A stretch of 35,407 nucleotides of DNA, taken from NCBI GenBank assembly GCA_020849945.1, contig JADZFK010000137.1, positions 1 through 35,407 of the forward strand, in the 5' to 3' direction. This document shows, in pieces, positions 23,770 through 33,140 of this stretch. The number at the start of each line of letters is the position of its first letter. Position 1 is the first letter of the stretch. The stretch is from Pirellulales bacterium. GTDB taxonomy: Bacteria > Planctomycetota > Planctomycetia > Pirellulales > Lacipirellulaceae. A program made the position numbers and the translations under genes. Below the pieces are notes generated by a model, which worked only from the letters and a program-made list of their open reading frames with translations, searched no databases and was not told where the DNA came from.

Positions 23770-25455
23770 TTAGTGGCGGAAGTGCCGGTGGCCGGTGAAG
23801 ATCATCGGTATTCCGTGCCGGTTGCAGGCGGCGATGACTTCCTCATCGCGGCGTGACCCACCGGGTTGGATCACGGCAGCCACGCCGGCCTCGGCAGCGC
23901 GGTGAATCGAGTCGTCGAATGGGAAGAACGCATCCGAGGCCAACACGGCACCGCGGGTTCGCTCTCCTGCCTTCTCGATCGCGATCTCAACCGAATCCAC
24001 CCGGCTCATTTGGCCAGCCCCCACGCCCACAACCATCAAATCCTTTGCCAGCACGATGGCATTCGATTTCACGTGTCGGCAGACGGCCCAGGCCAATCGC
24101 AGGTCGATCTGCTGTTGCGTAGAGGGTTGGGCTTCGGTGACGACGCGCCATTGAGAATCGTCGTCGCGGAGGTTGTCGGCCGTTTGGCACAACATGCCGC
24201 CGCTGATCTGCCGATACTCGCGCTGCCCGCTTTCGTGCAGCAGCATGTGGGGCAGTGAAAGCAATCGAACATTCGCCTTCCACTTGGGTTTCGTCGTGAG
24301 GATTTCCACGGCCTCGGGGGTGAATTCGGGCGCGATGATGGCTTCGACGAACCGATCCGGCTCGGCCAGGAATTCGGCAGCCTCGGCATCGACGGTTTCG
24401 TTGAAGCCCAGTACCGAACCGAACGCGCTAAGCGGATCACCTTCCCACGCGCGGCGAAGGGCGTCGACCACGGTGTCGGCCGTCGCCGCACCACATGGAT
24501 TATTGTGCTTGATGACCACAACGCTGGGGATCGGCAACGAACGCACCATGGCGAGCGCGCTGTCCAGGTCCAGGTAGTTGTTGTAGGAAAGTTCCTTGCC
24601 GTGCAATTGCTCGGCATGGACGAGCGTTTCGGTTCCCGCGTCGGGAAAAGCGTAGAGCGCTGCCAACTGATGCGGGTTCTCTCCGTAACGCAACTGGGCG
24701 CGGCGCAGCAGAATCGAGAGCACGCACCCCGCGCTCCAGTCGTCGCGAGTCTTCTGTACGCTTCGTTCCACAACTTCGGCAACGTCGATGCCTTGGCTGC
24801 CCAGCGCGCCGCGGATGCTTTCGGCAAGTTGTGGGGTAATAGTTCCCTGGTTCTCGGTAAACTTGAGTGTGCTGAGGTAGCCGCTGATGGCCGCGTCGTA
24901 TTCGGCCGTGTGGACGAAAGCGGCAAGGGCCAGGTCGCGGCGTAACTCGGGGGTCGTGCTTCCGGTCGAACGCACTTGTTCCAACACGCGTTCGTACTGA
25001 AATGGCGCGGTGGCCACGCACACGAATTCATGGTTCTTGGCGGCCGCTCGGATGAGTGTCGGGCCACCGATGTCGATCTTCTCGATGGCCTCCGCAATCG
25101 GCACGTTCGGCCGCGATACCGTTTGTTGGAAGGGGTAAAGATTCACCACGACCAACTCGAACGGCACGATGCCTTGGCTCTGGAGGGCTTCCATGTCGTC
25201 GGGGCGATCGCGTCGGCACAGGATGCCTCCGTGGATCTTGGGGTGCAGCGTCTTGATTCGCCCGTCCATCATCTCGGGGAAGCCGGTGTAAGCGGCCACC
25301 TCGCGTACCGGCACGCCAGCCGCTTCGAGATGTTTGCGCGATCCGCCGCTGGCGAAGATTGCAACCCCAGCCGTCACCAACCCTTGGGCAAACTCGACGA
25401 GGCCCGACTTGTCGCTCACGCTGATGAGTGCCCGCTCGACTTTGGGAGAATTCAT
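23770..25455 (-). CDS. purH: Bifunctional AICAR transformylase / IMP cyclohydrolase
   Basis: 561 residues. It catalyses the last two steps of IMP synthesis, using 10-formyl-THF, so it also depends on the folate pool. The N-terminal MGS-like cyclohydrolase has [14 protein letters not shown] and [15 protein letters not shown] (65-79). The C-terminal transformylase has LRYGENPHQ (255-263), KHNNPCGAA (316-324), SNAIVLAK, and ends GHRHFRH. Between the domains, residues about 200-252 are longer than in typical PurH (510-530 residues): a segment with [18 protein letters not shown] and [11 protein letters not shown] looks like an insertion. The start has GGAGG six bases upstream of the ATG. Confidence 0.95.
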   Translation of the reverse strand: MNSPKVERALISVSDKSGLVEFAQGLVTAGVAIFASGGSRKHLEAAGVPVREVAAYTGFPEMMDGRIKTLHPKIHGGILCRRDRPDDMEALQSQGIVPFELVVVNLYPFQQTVSRPNVPIAEAIEKIDIGGPTLIRAAAKNHEFVCVATAPFQYERVLEQVRSTGSTTPELRRDLALAAFVHTAEYDAAISGYLSTLKFTENQGTITPQLAESIRGALGSQGIDVAEVVERSVQKTRDDWSAGCVLSILLRRAQLRYGENPHQLAALYAFPDAGTETLVHAEQLHGKELSYNNYLDLDSALAMVRSLPIPSVVVIKHNNPCGAATADTVVDALRRAWEGDPLSAFGSVLGFNETVDAEAAEFLAEPDRFVEAIIAPEFTPEAVEILTTKPKWKANVRLLSLPHMLLHESGQREYRQISGGMLCQTADNLRDDDSQWRVVTEAQPSTQQQIDLRLAWAVCRHVKSNAIVLAKDLMVVGVGAGQMSRVDSVEIAIEKAGERTRGAVLASDAFFPFDDSIHRAAEAGVAAVIQPGGSRRDEEVIAACNRHGIPMIFTGHRHFRH

Positions 25456-25479
25456 CGTCCCCCTCCACCAAGGGTAATT

Positions 25480-25560
25480 GCATTCAGCCCCCGGCTTTGC
25501 CGGGGGTTCAACCAGCCATGCATCACCGCAACGCCTTTAAGCCCCGGCAAAGCCTGGGAC
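25480..25560. repeat. GCCCCCGGCTTTGCCGGGGG hairpin repeat, copy 1 (family F)
   Basis: A perfect 8-bp hairpin CCCCCGGC TTT GCCGGGGG (25488-25506), then a shorter CCCCGGCAAAGCC arm at 25541-25553. A copy in the opposite orientation lies at 29091-29172, sharing GCATTCAG, the hairpin and the order of the second arm. It sits 20 bp upstream of purH. Confidence 0.8.
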
Positions 25561-25675
25561 CGGCATCGGAGTTTCCGGACGGCATCAACGCATAATTCAA
25601 GAGAAACACAATGACTTAACATCTTACGGATATCCTTCATCCATCTCCCCAAAACGAATCGTGGAATAATCGGTC

Positions 25676-25691
25676 GAGAAAAAAACTTTCT
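25676..25691. other. GAGAAAAAAACTTTCT motif upstream of purH
   Basis: Near copy of the motif at 12115-12130; both lie about 200-225 bp upstream of a minus-strand start. The function is unknown. Confidence 0.3.
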
Positions 25692-25749
25692 GGGCGATGA
25701 ACCAACGAACCGTCCGTCCCGTATAGCAATTAGAACACGGAACAACCTG

Positions 25750-25916
25750 CGACGAGGCTCCCGCCCCGAACCAAGCCTTCGTCGCCGTGCTGTTTGGGCC
25801 CCGCGCACCCAGGCGAGGCCAAAATAGCACTTCCCGCCGTCCCTTTCAACGTGCGCCCGGGCCACCGTCCCCCCCCTCAACCCGGGCCAAATCGCAAAGG
25901 GACGGCGATTTTTTTT
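25750..25916 (+). ncRNA. Candidate structured RNA: three hairpins ending in an intrinsic-terminator-like T run
   Basis: Hairpin 1: CGACGAGGCT against AGCCTTCGTCG (25750-25759 / 25774-25784), one bulge. Hairpin 2: 25787-25800 against 25817-25830, 12 of 14 positions pairing by Watson-Crick plus one wobble. Hairpin 3: a nested stem, CGCCGTCCCTTT (25835-25846) with AAAGGGACGGCG (25896-25907), enclosing GCCCGGG/CCCGGGC, followed after one A by eight T's (25909-25916). The T run fits termination on the plus strand, yet no plus-strand gene lies upstream, so a small RNA is the simplest reading. No known RNA family recognised and no confident promoter found. Confidence 0.45.
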
Positions 25917-25958
25917 GCGCTACAGCCCCCACCTCTGAGCTTGTGAGGAAATGTTATT

Positions 25959-26045
25959 TCGAGTTAGCGGCGGCCGCCAGGCCGCTGAATTAACCGGTTA
26001 TTTCTACCACTGGTGCTGAAACCGATTGCCCTCTTTCAAAAAAAC
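25959..26045. repeat. Family D copy 3 (inverted)
   Basis: Reverse complement of the D unit: TCGAGTTAGCGGCGGCCGCC, AGGCCGCTG, TTAACCGGTTATT, and GAAACCGATTGCCCTCTTTC. It lacks the flanking direct repeats of copies 1 and 2. Confidence 0.75.
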
Positions 26046-26127
26046 ACAACCTCTCTGCAGGGCTCAGGCCCGCCAAGTATTGTAGCAATGGCAAGAACTA
26101 CCGGCAGAGCCGGGTGCTGAGCACGCA

Positions 26128-26171
26128 AGGCCGATCAGTTATTCCTGTTCGGGACCGTGTGGACTTACTAG
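26128..26171. repeat. Truncated end of a family B element
   Basis: GGCCGATCAGTTATTCCTG followed by TTCGGGACCGTGTGGACTTA matches the terminal about 40 bp of family B (compare 12383-12422). The hairpin core and other end are missing. The remaining gene-free DNA to 26621 shows only the promoter below. Confidence 0.6.
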
Positions 26172-26502
26172 CATGTTCGCGTGGGGCAGGCCGCGGCAAA
26201 CCTTTGTTCAAGTTGTTGCGTAGTAACGGTGGGGCTGCCAAACGGCAGACTTCGCTTTGGTCGTCGGTCCACATGAAGGGCCGATTTCTGACGGCACGAT
26301 GCCCGTGGGCTTTAGCGCCCTCGTAACCGCATGTAACGGCCTCTTCCGTGCCGTTTGCTTGACTCTCGCACGTCGGCACAGCAAGATCGATTGTAGCGTT
26401 TATTGGGATGCGAGACGGTCGGCGAGGTGGTCCATCTGTGACGGTCGCGCCAACCAGGCACGCCACGGGCGAACCAGATTGCGAAAACCAGCGGACATTT
26501 TT

Positions 26503-26531
26503 TTGACCACGGCCCATTCGTGATCTATATT
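26503..26531 (+). promoter_or_regulatory. Sigma70-like promoter of the S41 protease gene
   Basis: TTGACC (26503-26508), a 17-bp spacer and TATATT (26526-26531), preceded by a T-rich run. It gives a transcript start near 26538 and an 80-90 nt leader before the ATG at 26622. This is the best promoter match seen in the window. Confidence 0.6.
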
Positions 26532-26621
26532 CACTAGGCCAACTCGCACACCCACTCCGAACGCCCGCTCGTTCGGCGTGCTGCACGGCAGCAGCCCGAC
26601 GGCGAAGAACAGGACCTTTCG

Positions 26622-28361
26622 ATGCGAACACGGGGACACGCACTTTCGCGCCGGATTACCCACTTGTTGGCTTGGCTCGCGCTGGCCACGCAAGCTGCGT
26701 TGGCCATCGCTCAGGTTGCTCAGCCGCTCCAGCAGCCCGCCTTTCAGCAACCGGCCGGGCCGCTGCTACAGCCTGTTACCGGCGTCACGAATGCCATTCA
26801 ACACGCGGTGCTCCGCGTATTGGAGAGCGGGCGTTCGCTCGAGATCAATGGCCGTTGGGCCGATGCCCTGACTCAGTACGAGGAAGCGCTCCACCAATAC
26901 CCGGAGAACTCCGATCTGCAGGCCCGTTTTGATGTAGCCCGCCTGCACTACAGCCTCGACCAGCGTTACGATGATCGTAGTTTCCGTGAAGCCGTGCGAT
27001 CGCTCAGCGCTCAGCAAGCACTCGATCAGTACAGCGACCTGCTCGGAAAGATCGAAAACCATTATTACACCAATCCTCCGTGGCAGCAGCTAACCCAACG
27101 CGGGGCGAATGCCATGGAGATCGCCTTGGCGAATGAGAACTTCCTGCGGAACCACGGCGTTCGCATCCGGGGCCAGCAGGTGGAGGCCCTGCGCTCGGAA
27201 ATCGCTCAGTTGCCCAGCCGTTATGCGATTCGCTCGGCACGCGATGCTTCCGCCGTTGCCATGCAGATCGCCCGATTGGCACGACAACGAGCCGGCATCG
27301 GCGAAACCGCCACGCTGCTCGAATTCACTTCGGCGGCCGCCGGAGGCCTGGATCATTACTCCTCGTTCCTCACGCCCGATCAACTCCGCGATATCTATTC
27401 GCAGATCGAAGGTAACTTCGTGGGGTTGGGAGTCGAACTGAAAGCGGATCGTGGCGCTCTCCTGATCGTCCATGTCATTCCCCGAAGCCCGGCCGAGAAA
27501 GCTGGCATTCACGACGGAGACCGAATCACCGCGGTGGATGGCCAGGCGACCAGCTCGCTTTCCACCGACGAAGCCGCCTCGCTCCTTACCGGTGCCGAAG
27601 GCAGCTTGGTTCGCGTTGCCGTCGAAACTCCGGGCACGTCGCCGCGCGAGCTGACGGTTCGCCGCGAGAGTGTGGACGTTCCCAGTTTGGAGGATGTGAA
27701 GATCATCGATGCCACGAGCGGCGTTGCTTACATCCGCATTCCGGCATTTCAGAAAACCACCCCGACCGACCTGGAAAACGCCCTCTGGGACCTCCACAAA
27801 CAGGGTATGCGAAGCCTCGTTATCGACCTTCGCGGCAACCCGGGCGGGTTGCTCACGGCAAGCGTCGAGATCGCCGACAAGTTCATCGCGGAAGGGGGCA
27901 TTGTTTCCACCCGTGGCCGCAGCGAAGCCGAGAACTTCAGCTACCGTGCCCACCGGCCCGGAACGTGGCGCGTGCCGCTCGTTGTGCTCATCGATGGCGA
28001 TAGCGCCAGTGCAAGCGAAATTTTCGCGGGAGCCATCAAGGATTCCGGCCGCGGAAAGATCGTCGGCACGCGATCGTATGGCAAAGGCTCGGTGCAAGGA
28101 ATCTTCCCTCTCGGCAAGTACGGCGCGGGTGCCCGCCTCACCACGGCCAAGTTCTATTCGCCCTTGGACCACCCGATCAGCAACGTCGGCATTACGCCCG
28201 ATGTCGATGTTCGCAACCCGCCCGCGACTTTTAACTACGTCGCTGGTTACCGCGGCGTTTCGAACGAAACGAACCAGCCCTCGCCCACGCAAGACGAAAA
28301 GGCACGCGGCCTTCAAATCGCAATCGGCCTGGCCCGCGAACTGCCAGTGGCCCAACTGTAG
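26622..28361 (+). CDS. S41 family C-terminal processing peptidase
   Basis: 579 residues. The N-terminal signal peptide (to about residue 30, ALAIA before QVAQP) sends it to the periplasm. A helical part with a TPR-like unit (WADALTQYEEALHQYPEN) follows, then a PDZ domain (about 265-350: GLGVELK, PRSPAEKAGIHDGDRITAVDG), and the S41 core with VIDLRGNPGG. The catalytic Ser463 in SASASE and Lys488 in SYGKGSVQ are 25 residues apart, as in E. coli Prc (430/455). It degrades or trims proteins at their C-termini. The start has AGGA seven bases upstream. It stands alone. Confidence 0.94.
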   Translation: MRTRGHALSRRITHLLAWLALATQAALAIAQVAQPLQQPAFQQPAGPLLQPVTGVTNAIQHAVLRVLESGRSLEINGRWADALTQYEEALHQYPENSDLQARFDVARLHYSLDQRYDDRSFREAVRSLSAQQALDQYSDLLGKIENHYYTNPPWQQLTQRGANAMEIALANENFLRNHGVRIRGQQVEALRSEIAQLPSRYAIRSARDASAVAMQIARLARQRAGIGETATLLEFTSAAAGGLDHYSSFLTPDQLRDIYSQIEGNFVGLGVELKADRGALLIVHVIPRSPAEKAGIHDGDRITAVDGQATSSLSTDEAASLLTGAEGSLVRVAVETPGTSPRELTVRRESVDVPSLEDVKIIDATSGVAYIRIPAFQKTTPTDLENALWDLHKQGMRSLVIDLRGNPGGLLTASVEIADKFIAEGGIVSTRGRSEAENFSYRAHRPGTWRVPLVVLIDGDSASASEIFAGAIKDSGRGKIVGTRSYGKGSVQGIFPLGKYGAGARLTTAKFYSPLDHPISNVGITPDVDVRNPPATFNYVAGYRGVSNETNQPSPTQDEKARGLQIAIGLARELPVAQL

Positions 28362-28365
28362 TTGG

Positions 28366-28405
28366 GTCAAGAGTCGAGAGACAAGAGTCAAGAGCCAGAA
28401 GAGGG
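28366..28405. repeat. GTCAAGAGTC-type short repeat after the S41 gene
   Basis: GGTCAAGAGTCGAGAGACAA and GAGTCAAGAGCCAGAAGAGG repeat the words of the lemA-M48 gap (1906-1996), here without an inverted partner. It lies right after the stop codon. Confidence 0.5.
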
Positions 28406-28522
28406 TCGAGGGTCAGAGTGCGGGCCAATCCAGTGCCCCTACTCCCCTACTCCCCTTGCCCCCAACACGGCCGTTTCTTTCGCGGTGAAGTGTGGTAGAA
28501 CATGGGGCGGAGGGAGTGGCCC

Positions 28523-29017
28523 ATGTTCATTTATGTAGCACGACATGCTTGGGCCGGTACCCGCGGCGATCCGCAATGGGCGGATGACTCGCTACGAGAA
28601 CTTACGCCCGAAGGCATCGCGCGATACACACAGATGGTCAAGCTACTGGCCGCGCGCGGGTTTGCCCCAAGTCGCATCGGTAGCAGCCCCTATGTGCGGT
28701 GCCGTCAAACGGCCGAGATCATCGCCGGCCACGTGCCAACGAAACCACACGTTGACGAACTTACAGCTTTAGAACCGGGGTCCGTTCTCGAACCGCTACT
28801 CGACTGGTCGCGTCAGCACGCGGGCATCAACCACGACCTGTGCTGGGTCGGCCATAGCCCCGACGTAGAATGGCTTGCCGCCGCACTCATCGGCGACCAA
28901 ACCGCCCGACTGCGTTTCGCCAAAGGAGCCATCGCGGCCATCCATTTCGAATCGAATATCCAACTTGGCAGCGGTGAGCTCGCTTGGCTTGTGACAGCGA
29001 AGATGTTAGGGTTGTAA
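28523..29017 (+). CDS. SixA-like phosphohistidine phosphatase (histidine phosphatase superfamily)
   Basis: 164 residues. The start at 28523 is chosen because GGAGGGAG lies just upstream; an in-frame ATG at 28502 would place this site inside the gene. The catalytic core is FIYVARHAWAG (RHA instead of the common RHG), the second Arg in SSPYVRCRQTAEII, and the second His in CWVGHSPDVEWL. SixA enzymes dephosphorylate His residues of phosphotransfer proteins such as ArcB HPt or NPr in E. coli. The substrate here is unknown. No secretion signal, so cytoplasmic. Confidence 0.85.
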   Translation: MFIYVARHAWAGTRGDPQWADDSLRELTPEGIARYTQMVKLLAARGFAPSRIGSSPYVRCRQTAEIIAGHVPTKPHVDELTALEPGSVLEPLLDWSRQHAGINHDLCWVGHSPDVEWLAAALIGDQTARLRFAKGAIAAIHFESNIQLGSGELAWLVTAKMLGL

Positions 29018-29090
29018 TCTAAACATTCTTCCATCACTTGCTAATTCTGTTGGCTGAGAAGTAGTGAAGGGCGTTAGGGAATGGGTTACA

Positions 29091-29172
29091 CAGCATCCGG
29101 CTTTGCCGGGGGGCACCGCGATGTCTCGATGTGTGGATGGCTTAACCCCCGGCAAAGCCGGGGGCTGAATGC
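29091..29172. repeat. GCCCCCGGCTTTGCCGGGGG hairpin repeat, copy 2 (family F, inverted)
   Basis: ATCCGGCTTTGCCGGGGGGC at the left and CCCCCGGCAAAGCCGGGGGC at the right, enclosing GATGTCTCGATGTGTGGATG. On the other strand it matches 25480-25560 in order. It lies in the gap before the PYROXD2-like gene. Confidence 0.8.
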
Positions 29173-29313
29173 GGTTTCAATTCCCGGACACACTCAAGTA
29201 GATGAGACGATGGAGGCCACGATCCGGAGCACCCCACGGGAACAAGGGTGTTCGGATCAACAGCGGGCCACACCCTGCCAACCTACCGAACTTTTCATAG
29301 CGGACCATGCATC

Positions 29314-30939
29314 ATGCACACAGGTCGTTTCGATGGAATCGTGATCGGTGGCGGGCACAATGGCTTGGTTTGTGCGGCGTACTTGGCCAAGGCAGGCCGC
29401 AAGGTGTGTGTTCTGGAGCGTCGGCATGTGTTGGGCGGATGTGCAACGACGGAAGCACTTTGGCCCGGTTACAAGGTTTCGACAGCCGCTTACGTCATCA
29501 GCTTGTTTCTGCCGCAGATCATTCGAGAGTTGAAGCTCAACGAGTACGGTCTATCGGTACTGCCGCGAAGTCCGTCGTCGTTTACGCCGTTGCCCGATGG
29601 CCGGAGCCTGCTGCTTGGCCCCGATCCGGAACTGTGTCGTCGAGAGATAGCGAAGTTCAGTGCGGCCGACGCCGAACAATACCCGCGATACAACACTTTC
29701 CTCGAGCGCGTTGCGGCCGTGCTCGAGCCGGTGCTGAGCATGGCGGCCCCCGACCTGCTGCCGCTTCCAGGGCCTTGGCGATCCATCGGCCTCGGCAAGC
29801 GCCTTCGAGACCTCAAGAAGGCGTGGACTCTCTATCGCGCGTTACGCAAGTTAGGCGGCGATCTGCCGCAAGCAGTCGAGTTGCTCACCGGTGCCGCACG
29901 GCCTATTCTCGATCGTTGGTTTGAAAGCGACGCCCTCAAGGCAACCCTGGCGACCGATGCGATCATTGGCGCGTTTCTTTCGATCAGTTCGCCCGGCAGC
30001 GCGTATGTGCTCTTGCACCACGTGATGGGCGAGGCGGGCGGGGCTCGCGGCGTTTGGGGGTTTGTGCAGGGTGGCATGGGCGGCCTGGCCGATTCGCTCG
30101 CCCGCGCCTGCGGCGACCTGGGCGTGGAGATTCGCCGCGAGTCGCCCGTGCGGGAAATTCTGACCCGTGGCGGCCGCGCCGTGGGTGTTCGGCTCGATGA
30201 TGGCACACTACTCGATGCCAAAGTGGTTGCTTCGAGTGTCGATCCCCACCTGACGTTCGAAAACTTTCTTTCGCCCAGCGATCTGCCCGAGTACTTTCGC
30301 GAGGCCGTGGCTCGGATCGATTACGCCTCGGCCTCGGCCAAGATCAACCTGGCGTTGAGCGAACCGCCCAGGTTCACTTGCCTTACCGATGGGGCGGGCG
30401 TCGTCGGACCCCAGCATCATGGCACGATGCATATCGGCCCATCGCTCGAATACCTCGAACGCGCCTACGACGATGCCAAGTACGGCCGGCCCAGCGAGCA
30501 CCCTATCTTGGAAATCACGATGCCCACGAGCGTCGATCGCACCATCGCGCCGCCTGGGAAACATATTTTGAGCATGTTTGTGCAGTACGCCCCGTACCAT
30601 TTGGCGAACGGCAACTGGGACGACCTCAAAGAATCGTTTGCCGATCGCTGTGTCGCCGAGCTGGCCAAGTATGCCCCGAATGTGCCGGCGGCCATCGAGC
30701 ATCGTCAGGTTCTTTCGCCGCTCGATCTGGAGCGTACCTACGGCATCACGGGTGGCAACATCATGCAAGGGGCCATGAACGCCCATCAATTATTCTGCTT
30801 TCGTCCGGTAGCCGGCTGGGCCGATCACCACACACCGATTCGTGGTTTGTACTTGTGCGGAGCGGCCAGTCACCCAGGAGGCGGTGTACTGGGCGCTTGC
30901 GGAAAGAACGCCGCCCAGGAGATACTCCGCGATGGATAG
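29314..30939 (+). CDS. FAD-dependent phytoene-desaturase/PYROXD2-like oxidoreductase
   Basis: 541 residues from the ATG at 29314. The frame can be extended to a GTG at 29248, but the dinucleotide-binding fold begins only here. N-terminal Rossmann motif: FDGIVIGGGHNGLVCAAYLAKAG with LERRHVLGG. The C-terminus has the second FAD-binding motif GLYLCGAASHPGGGVLGACGKNAA. The middle (PGSAYVLLHHVMGEAGGARG, FVQGGMGGLADSLA) fits the PYROXD2-type branch of the carotenoid-desaturase superfamily. These are flavin amine/desaturase-type oxidoreductases with mostly unknown substrates. No carotenoid genes are nearby, so a carotenoid role is not supported. Confidence 0.88.
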   Translation: MHTGRFDGIVIGGGHNGLVCAAYLAKAGRKVCVLERRHVLGGCATTEALWPGYKVSTAAYVISLFLPQIIRELKLNEYGLSVLPRSPSSFTPLPDGRSLLLGPDPELCRREIAKFSAADAEQYPRYNTFLERVAAVLEPVLSMAAPDLLPLPGPWRSIGLGKRLRDLKKAWTLYRALRKLGGDLPQAVELLTGAARPILDRWFESDALKATLATDAIIGAFLSISSPGSAYVLLHHVMGEAGGARGVWGFVQGGMGGLADSLARACGDLGVEIRRESPVREILTRGGRAVGVRLDDGTLLDAKVVASSVDPHLTFENFLSPSDLPEYFREAVARIDYASASAKINLALSEPPRFTCLTDGAGVVGPQHHGTMHIGPSLEYLERAYDDAKYGRPSEHPILEITMPTSVDRTIAPPGKHILSMFVQYAPYHLANGNWDDLKESFADRCVAELAKYAPNVPAAIEHRQVLSPLDLERTYGITGGNIMQGAMNAHQLFCFRPVAGWADHHTPIRGLYLCGAASHPGGGVLGACGKNAAQEILRDG

Positions 30940-30941
30940 GC

Positions 30942-30976
30942 CCGATTTCTCACCGTAAAGGCACAACGAGGCACCG
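30942..30976. repeat. Family A remnant
   Basis: CCCGATTTCTCACCGTAAAG followed by GCACAACGAGGCACCGG resembles the left end of family A; the rest is absent. It lies directly behind the oxidoreductase stop. Confidence 0.45.
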
Positions 30977-31094
30977 GTCATCTACCGTCCGTGCCGCTTT
31001 CAAGCCATACTATCCGATACGCAGCCGTCGGTAATAAGTTGCGTCGTTGGCGTGGTGCGGTTTCTACTACGCTCTACCGTCTAGGTTTGTTGCC

Positions 31095-33092
31095 ATGATT
31101 GAACTTGCTTCTACGTTGTTGGTCCTCCTTGCGTTGCAAGTCGAAACATCGCCCTCCGACCTTCGTTCAACGCGGCCTGCGGATATCCTCGACAAGCTCG
31201 ACTTAGACGGGCCCGGCTTGGAGGTGGCGCGGTCGGCGGCGAAGAAGCAAGATACGCCGGCTGCGCTCGGCGCGCTGCGAGACCATTATCGCCAACGATT
31301 TCCACGTGTTGCCGCAAAGGGCGAGCTCGATCCAAAGCGCCGTGCCGCCGCCGACAGGATGGTGAACCACGTCTACCAATGGGGCCCCTACGAGCCGTTC
31401 GATTACGGGCCAAACATGAACTGGGAGGCCGATCCGCGAGGCGACATCGAATGGGTCGCGGCCCTCTATCGTTTTTATTGGGCAACCGATCTGGCCGAAG
31501 CCTACGAGGCGACCCGCGATGAGAAATACGCCCGCGCCTTTGTCGAATTGACGACCGACTGGATTCAAAAGCACCCGCTGGAAAACTATTCCAAGAGGCA
31601 TCCGGTGTACAAGCGTTGGCGCGGATTCGCCTGGCTCGATATTCAGACGGGCATTCGCGCCAATTCGCTTTGCCATGCTGTTCAGGTGTTCGTCCATAGC
31701 GAGTCGTTCACACCCGAGTTTCTCGGAATCTTGTTGGCCAGCCTGCACGACCATCAGGTCAAGACAGAACGGTTGCCGATGAACGCCATCCACAACAAGG
31801 CGATTTTCGAACAACGAGGGTTTATCAACATTGCGGTGACTTTTCCCGAATTCCGAGATTCACAGCGATGGCTGGAAATGGCCATCGGGCGAACCCGGGA
31901 GACGCTCGTCGGCCAGGTCACGAAGGATGGCGTCCAACGCGAGTGGACTTGGGGATACCATCTCGCCGTGCTGCGCGACGCCGCGGACATCGTTCAATGG
32001 ATGGAATCGCGCAAAGTGCCAATTCCGGCAGACTATCGCGAACGTGTCCGCGCGATGTATGACTACGTGTTTTTCATGGCAACACCAGAACTAGCTGGCC
32101 CCATGTTCGGTGACGCCGGGCGTTATGGCACGCATGGTCAGGACCGTTCCCAATGGCCCCTCTATTCGCCGCTGATGGCAGCATCGGAGCGGTTCCGCGA
32201 CCCGAAGTATGCCGCACTGGCTCGGCTCGATGTGGCGAATCTGCCCAAAGTGGGCAGCCATGCGTTTCCCGAGGCCGGCATGTACGTAATGCGCAATGAA
32301 TGGGGGCCCGAGCAGATCTACTTTGCCATGCACTGTTCGCCACGCGGGATTAGCGCCCACGATCAACCAGACAACGGAACTTTCGAACTGCGTGCCTTCG
32401 GCCGCTGGTTGATGCCTGACACCGGTTACTTCACTTATGGGCATGATCCGGCAAGCCGCGCGTGGCATCGCCGCACGGCCGTTCATCAAACCTTAACGCT
32501 CGACGAAGCCGACTCCAAGATCGATGGCAGGCACTTGTTGTGGAAACAGGTACCTGAGGGCGACGTGCTGACCGTCGAGAACGCATCCTACGAGAACCTC
32601 ATTCATCGGCGCACTGCGTGGTTCGTGAACCGGTCGTTCTTCGTCTTGCTCGATGAGGCGATTGGCGATGCGGAAGGATCGCTGGACATGCATTTCCAAC
32701 TGGCACCAAGCGAGATCCGCCGCGGGACAGGCCCGCACACCTCGCAAGTCACCACCTGCTTCGACGACGCGAACGTATTGATTCACTGCGAACCTCGTGC
32801 CTCGCTTTCCATTCGCGAGGAGGACGGATGGCACGCCTGGGACTACGGGAAACGCGAGCCACGCAAAGCCGTGGCCTTTCGGCACAGCGACCAAGCGCCG
32901 GCCGCCTTCCTCACGGTCCTTTACCCCTATCGCGGCACAACGCCGCCCGAGGTAACGGCAAACATGCCGGTCGGCCACGCCGTTGGTGCCGATCGGGTCG
33001 AGCTTTCCGTGCGTACCGATGGAAGAACGTGGCGCCTAGGCCGTGATCTTCAGTCGAAGCAAGCGTGGTGCCGCCCTGCCGACTCACCGTGA
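31095..33092 (+). CDS. Secreted heparinase II/III family polysaccharide lyase (PL12-like)
   Basis: 665 residues from the ATG at 31095; the frame is open to a TTG at 31047, but the hydrophobic start MIELASTLLVLLALQ is a better secretion signal. The N-terminal toroid has NWEADPRGDIEWVAALYRFYW, NAIHNKAIFEQRGFINIA (likely active-site Asn/His), and WTWGYHLAVL (likely Tyr). The beta-sandwich half has ISAHDQPDNGTFELRAFGRW and a His before DQPDN typical of the heparinase II/III fold. The layout fits heparinase III-like PL12 enzymes, cutting sulfated or uronic polysaccharides. It differs clearly from the lyase at 18965-20926. Planctomycetes commonly degrade algal polysaccharides. Confidence 0.87.
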   Translation: MIELASTLLVLLALQVETSPSDLRSTRPADILDKLDLDGPGLEVARSAAKKQDTPAALGALRDHYRQRFPRVAAKGELDPKRRAAADRMVNHVYQWGPYEPFDYGPNMNWEADPRGDIEWVAALYRFYWATDLAEAYEATRDEKYARAFVELTTDWIQKHPLENYSKRHPVYKRWRGFAWLDIQTGIRANSLCHAVQVFVHSESFTPEFLGILLASLHDHQVKTERLPMNAIHNKAIFEQRGFINIAVTFPEFRDSQRWLEMAIGRTRETLVGQVTKDGVQREWTWGYHLAVLRDAADIVQWMESRKVPIPADYRERVRAMYDYVFFMATPELAGPMFGDAGRYGTHGQDRSQWPLYSPLMAASERFRDPKYAALARLDVANLPKVGSHAFPEAGMYVMRNEWGPEQIYFAMHCSPRGISAHDQPDNGTFELRAFGRWLMPDTGYFTYGHDPASRAWHRRTAVHQTLTLDEADSKIDGRHLLWKQVPEGDVLTVENASYENLIHRRTAWFVNRSFFVLLDEAIGDAEGSLDMHFQLAPSEIRRGTGPHTSQVTTCFDDANVLIHCEPRASLSIREEDGWHAWDYGKREPRKAVAFRHSDQAPAAFLTVLYPYRGTTPPEVTANMPVGHAVGADRVELSVRTDGRTWRLGRDLQSKQAWCRPADSP

Positions 33093-33140
33093 TCGTCGTC
33101 GCGGGCAGTTTGCAGTAACTACGTGAACAGACGCCATTGG

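Noticed and set aside
25452-25880. Minus-strand frame of 142 codons upstream of purH
   Set aside because: It reads through family F repeat and the hairpin stretch; the text is Arg-rich and its end is repeat-derived (GWLNPRQSRGLNA), seen also at 29091-29172.
26098-26643. Minus-strand frame of 181 codons opposite the S41 promoter
   Set aside because: Low-complexity text, no start signal, and it overlaps the good promoter and start of the S41 gene on the other strand.
27090-28391. 433-codon frame opposite the S41 gene
   Set aside because: Antisense shadow of a GC-rich gene with clear catalytic motifs on the plus strand.
29248-29313. Upstream GTG start for the PYROXD2-like gene
   Set aside because: The extra 22 residues have no family resemblance and the Rossmann motif begins right after the ATG at 29314.
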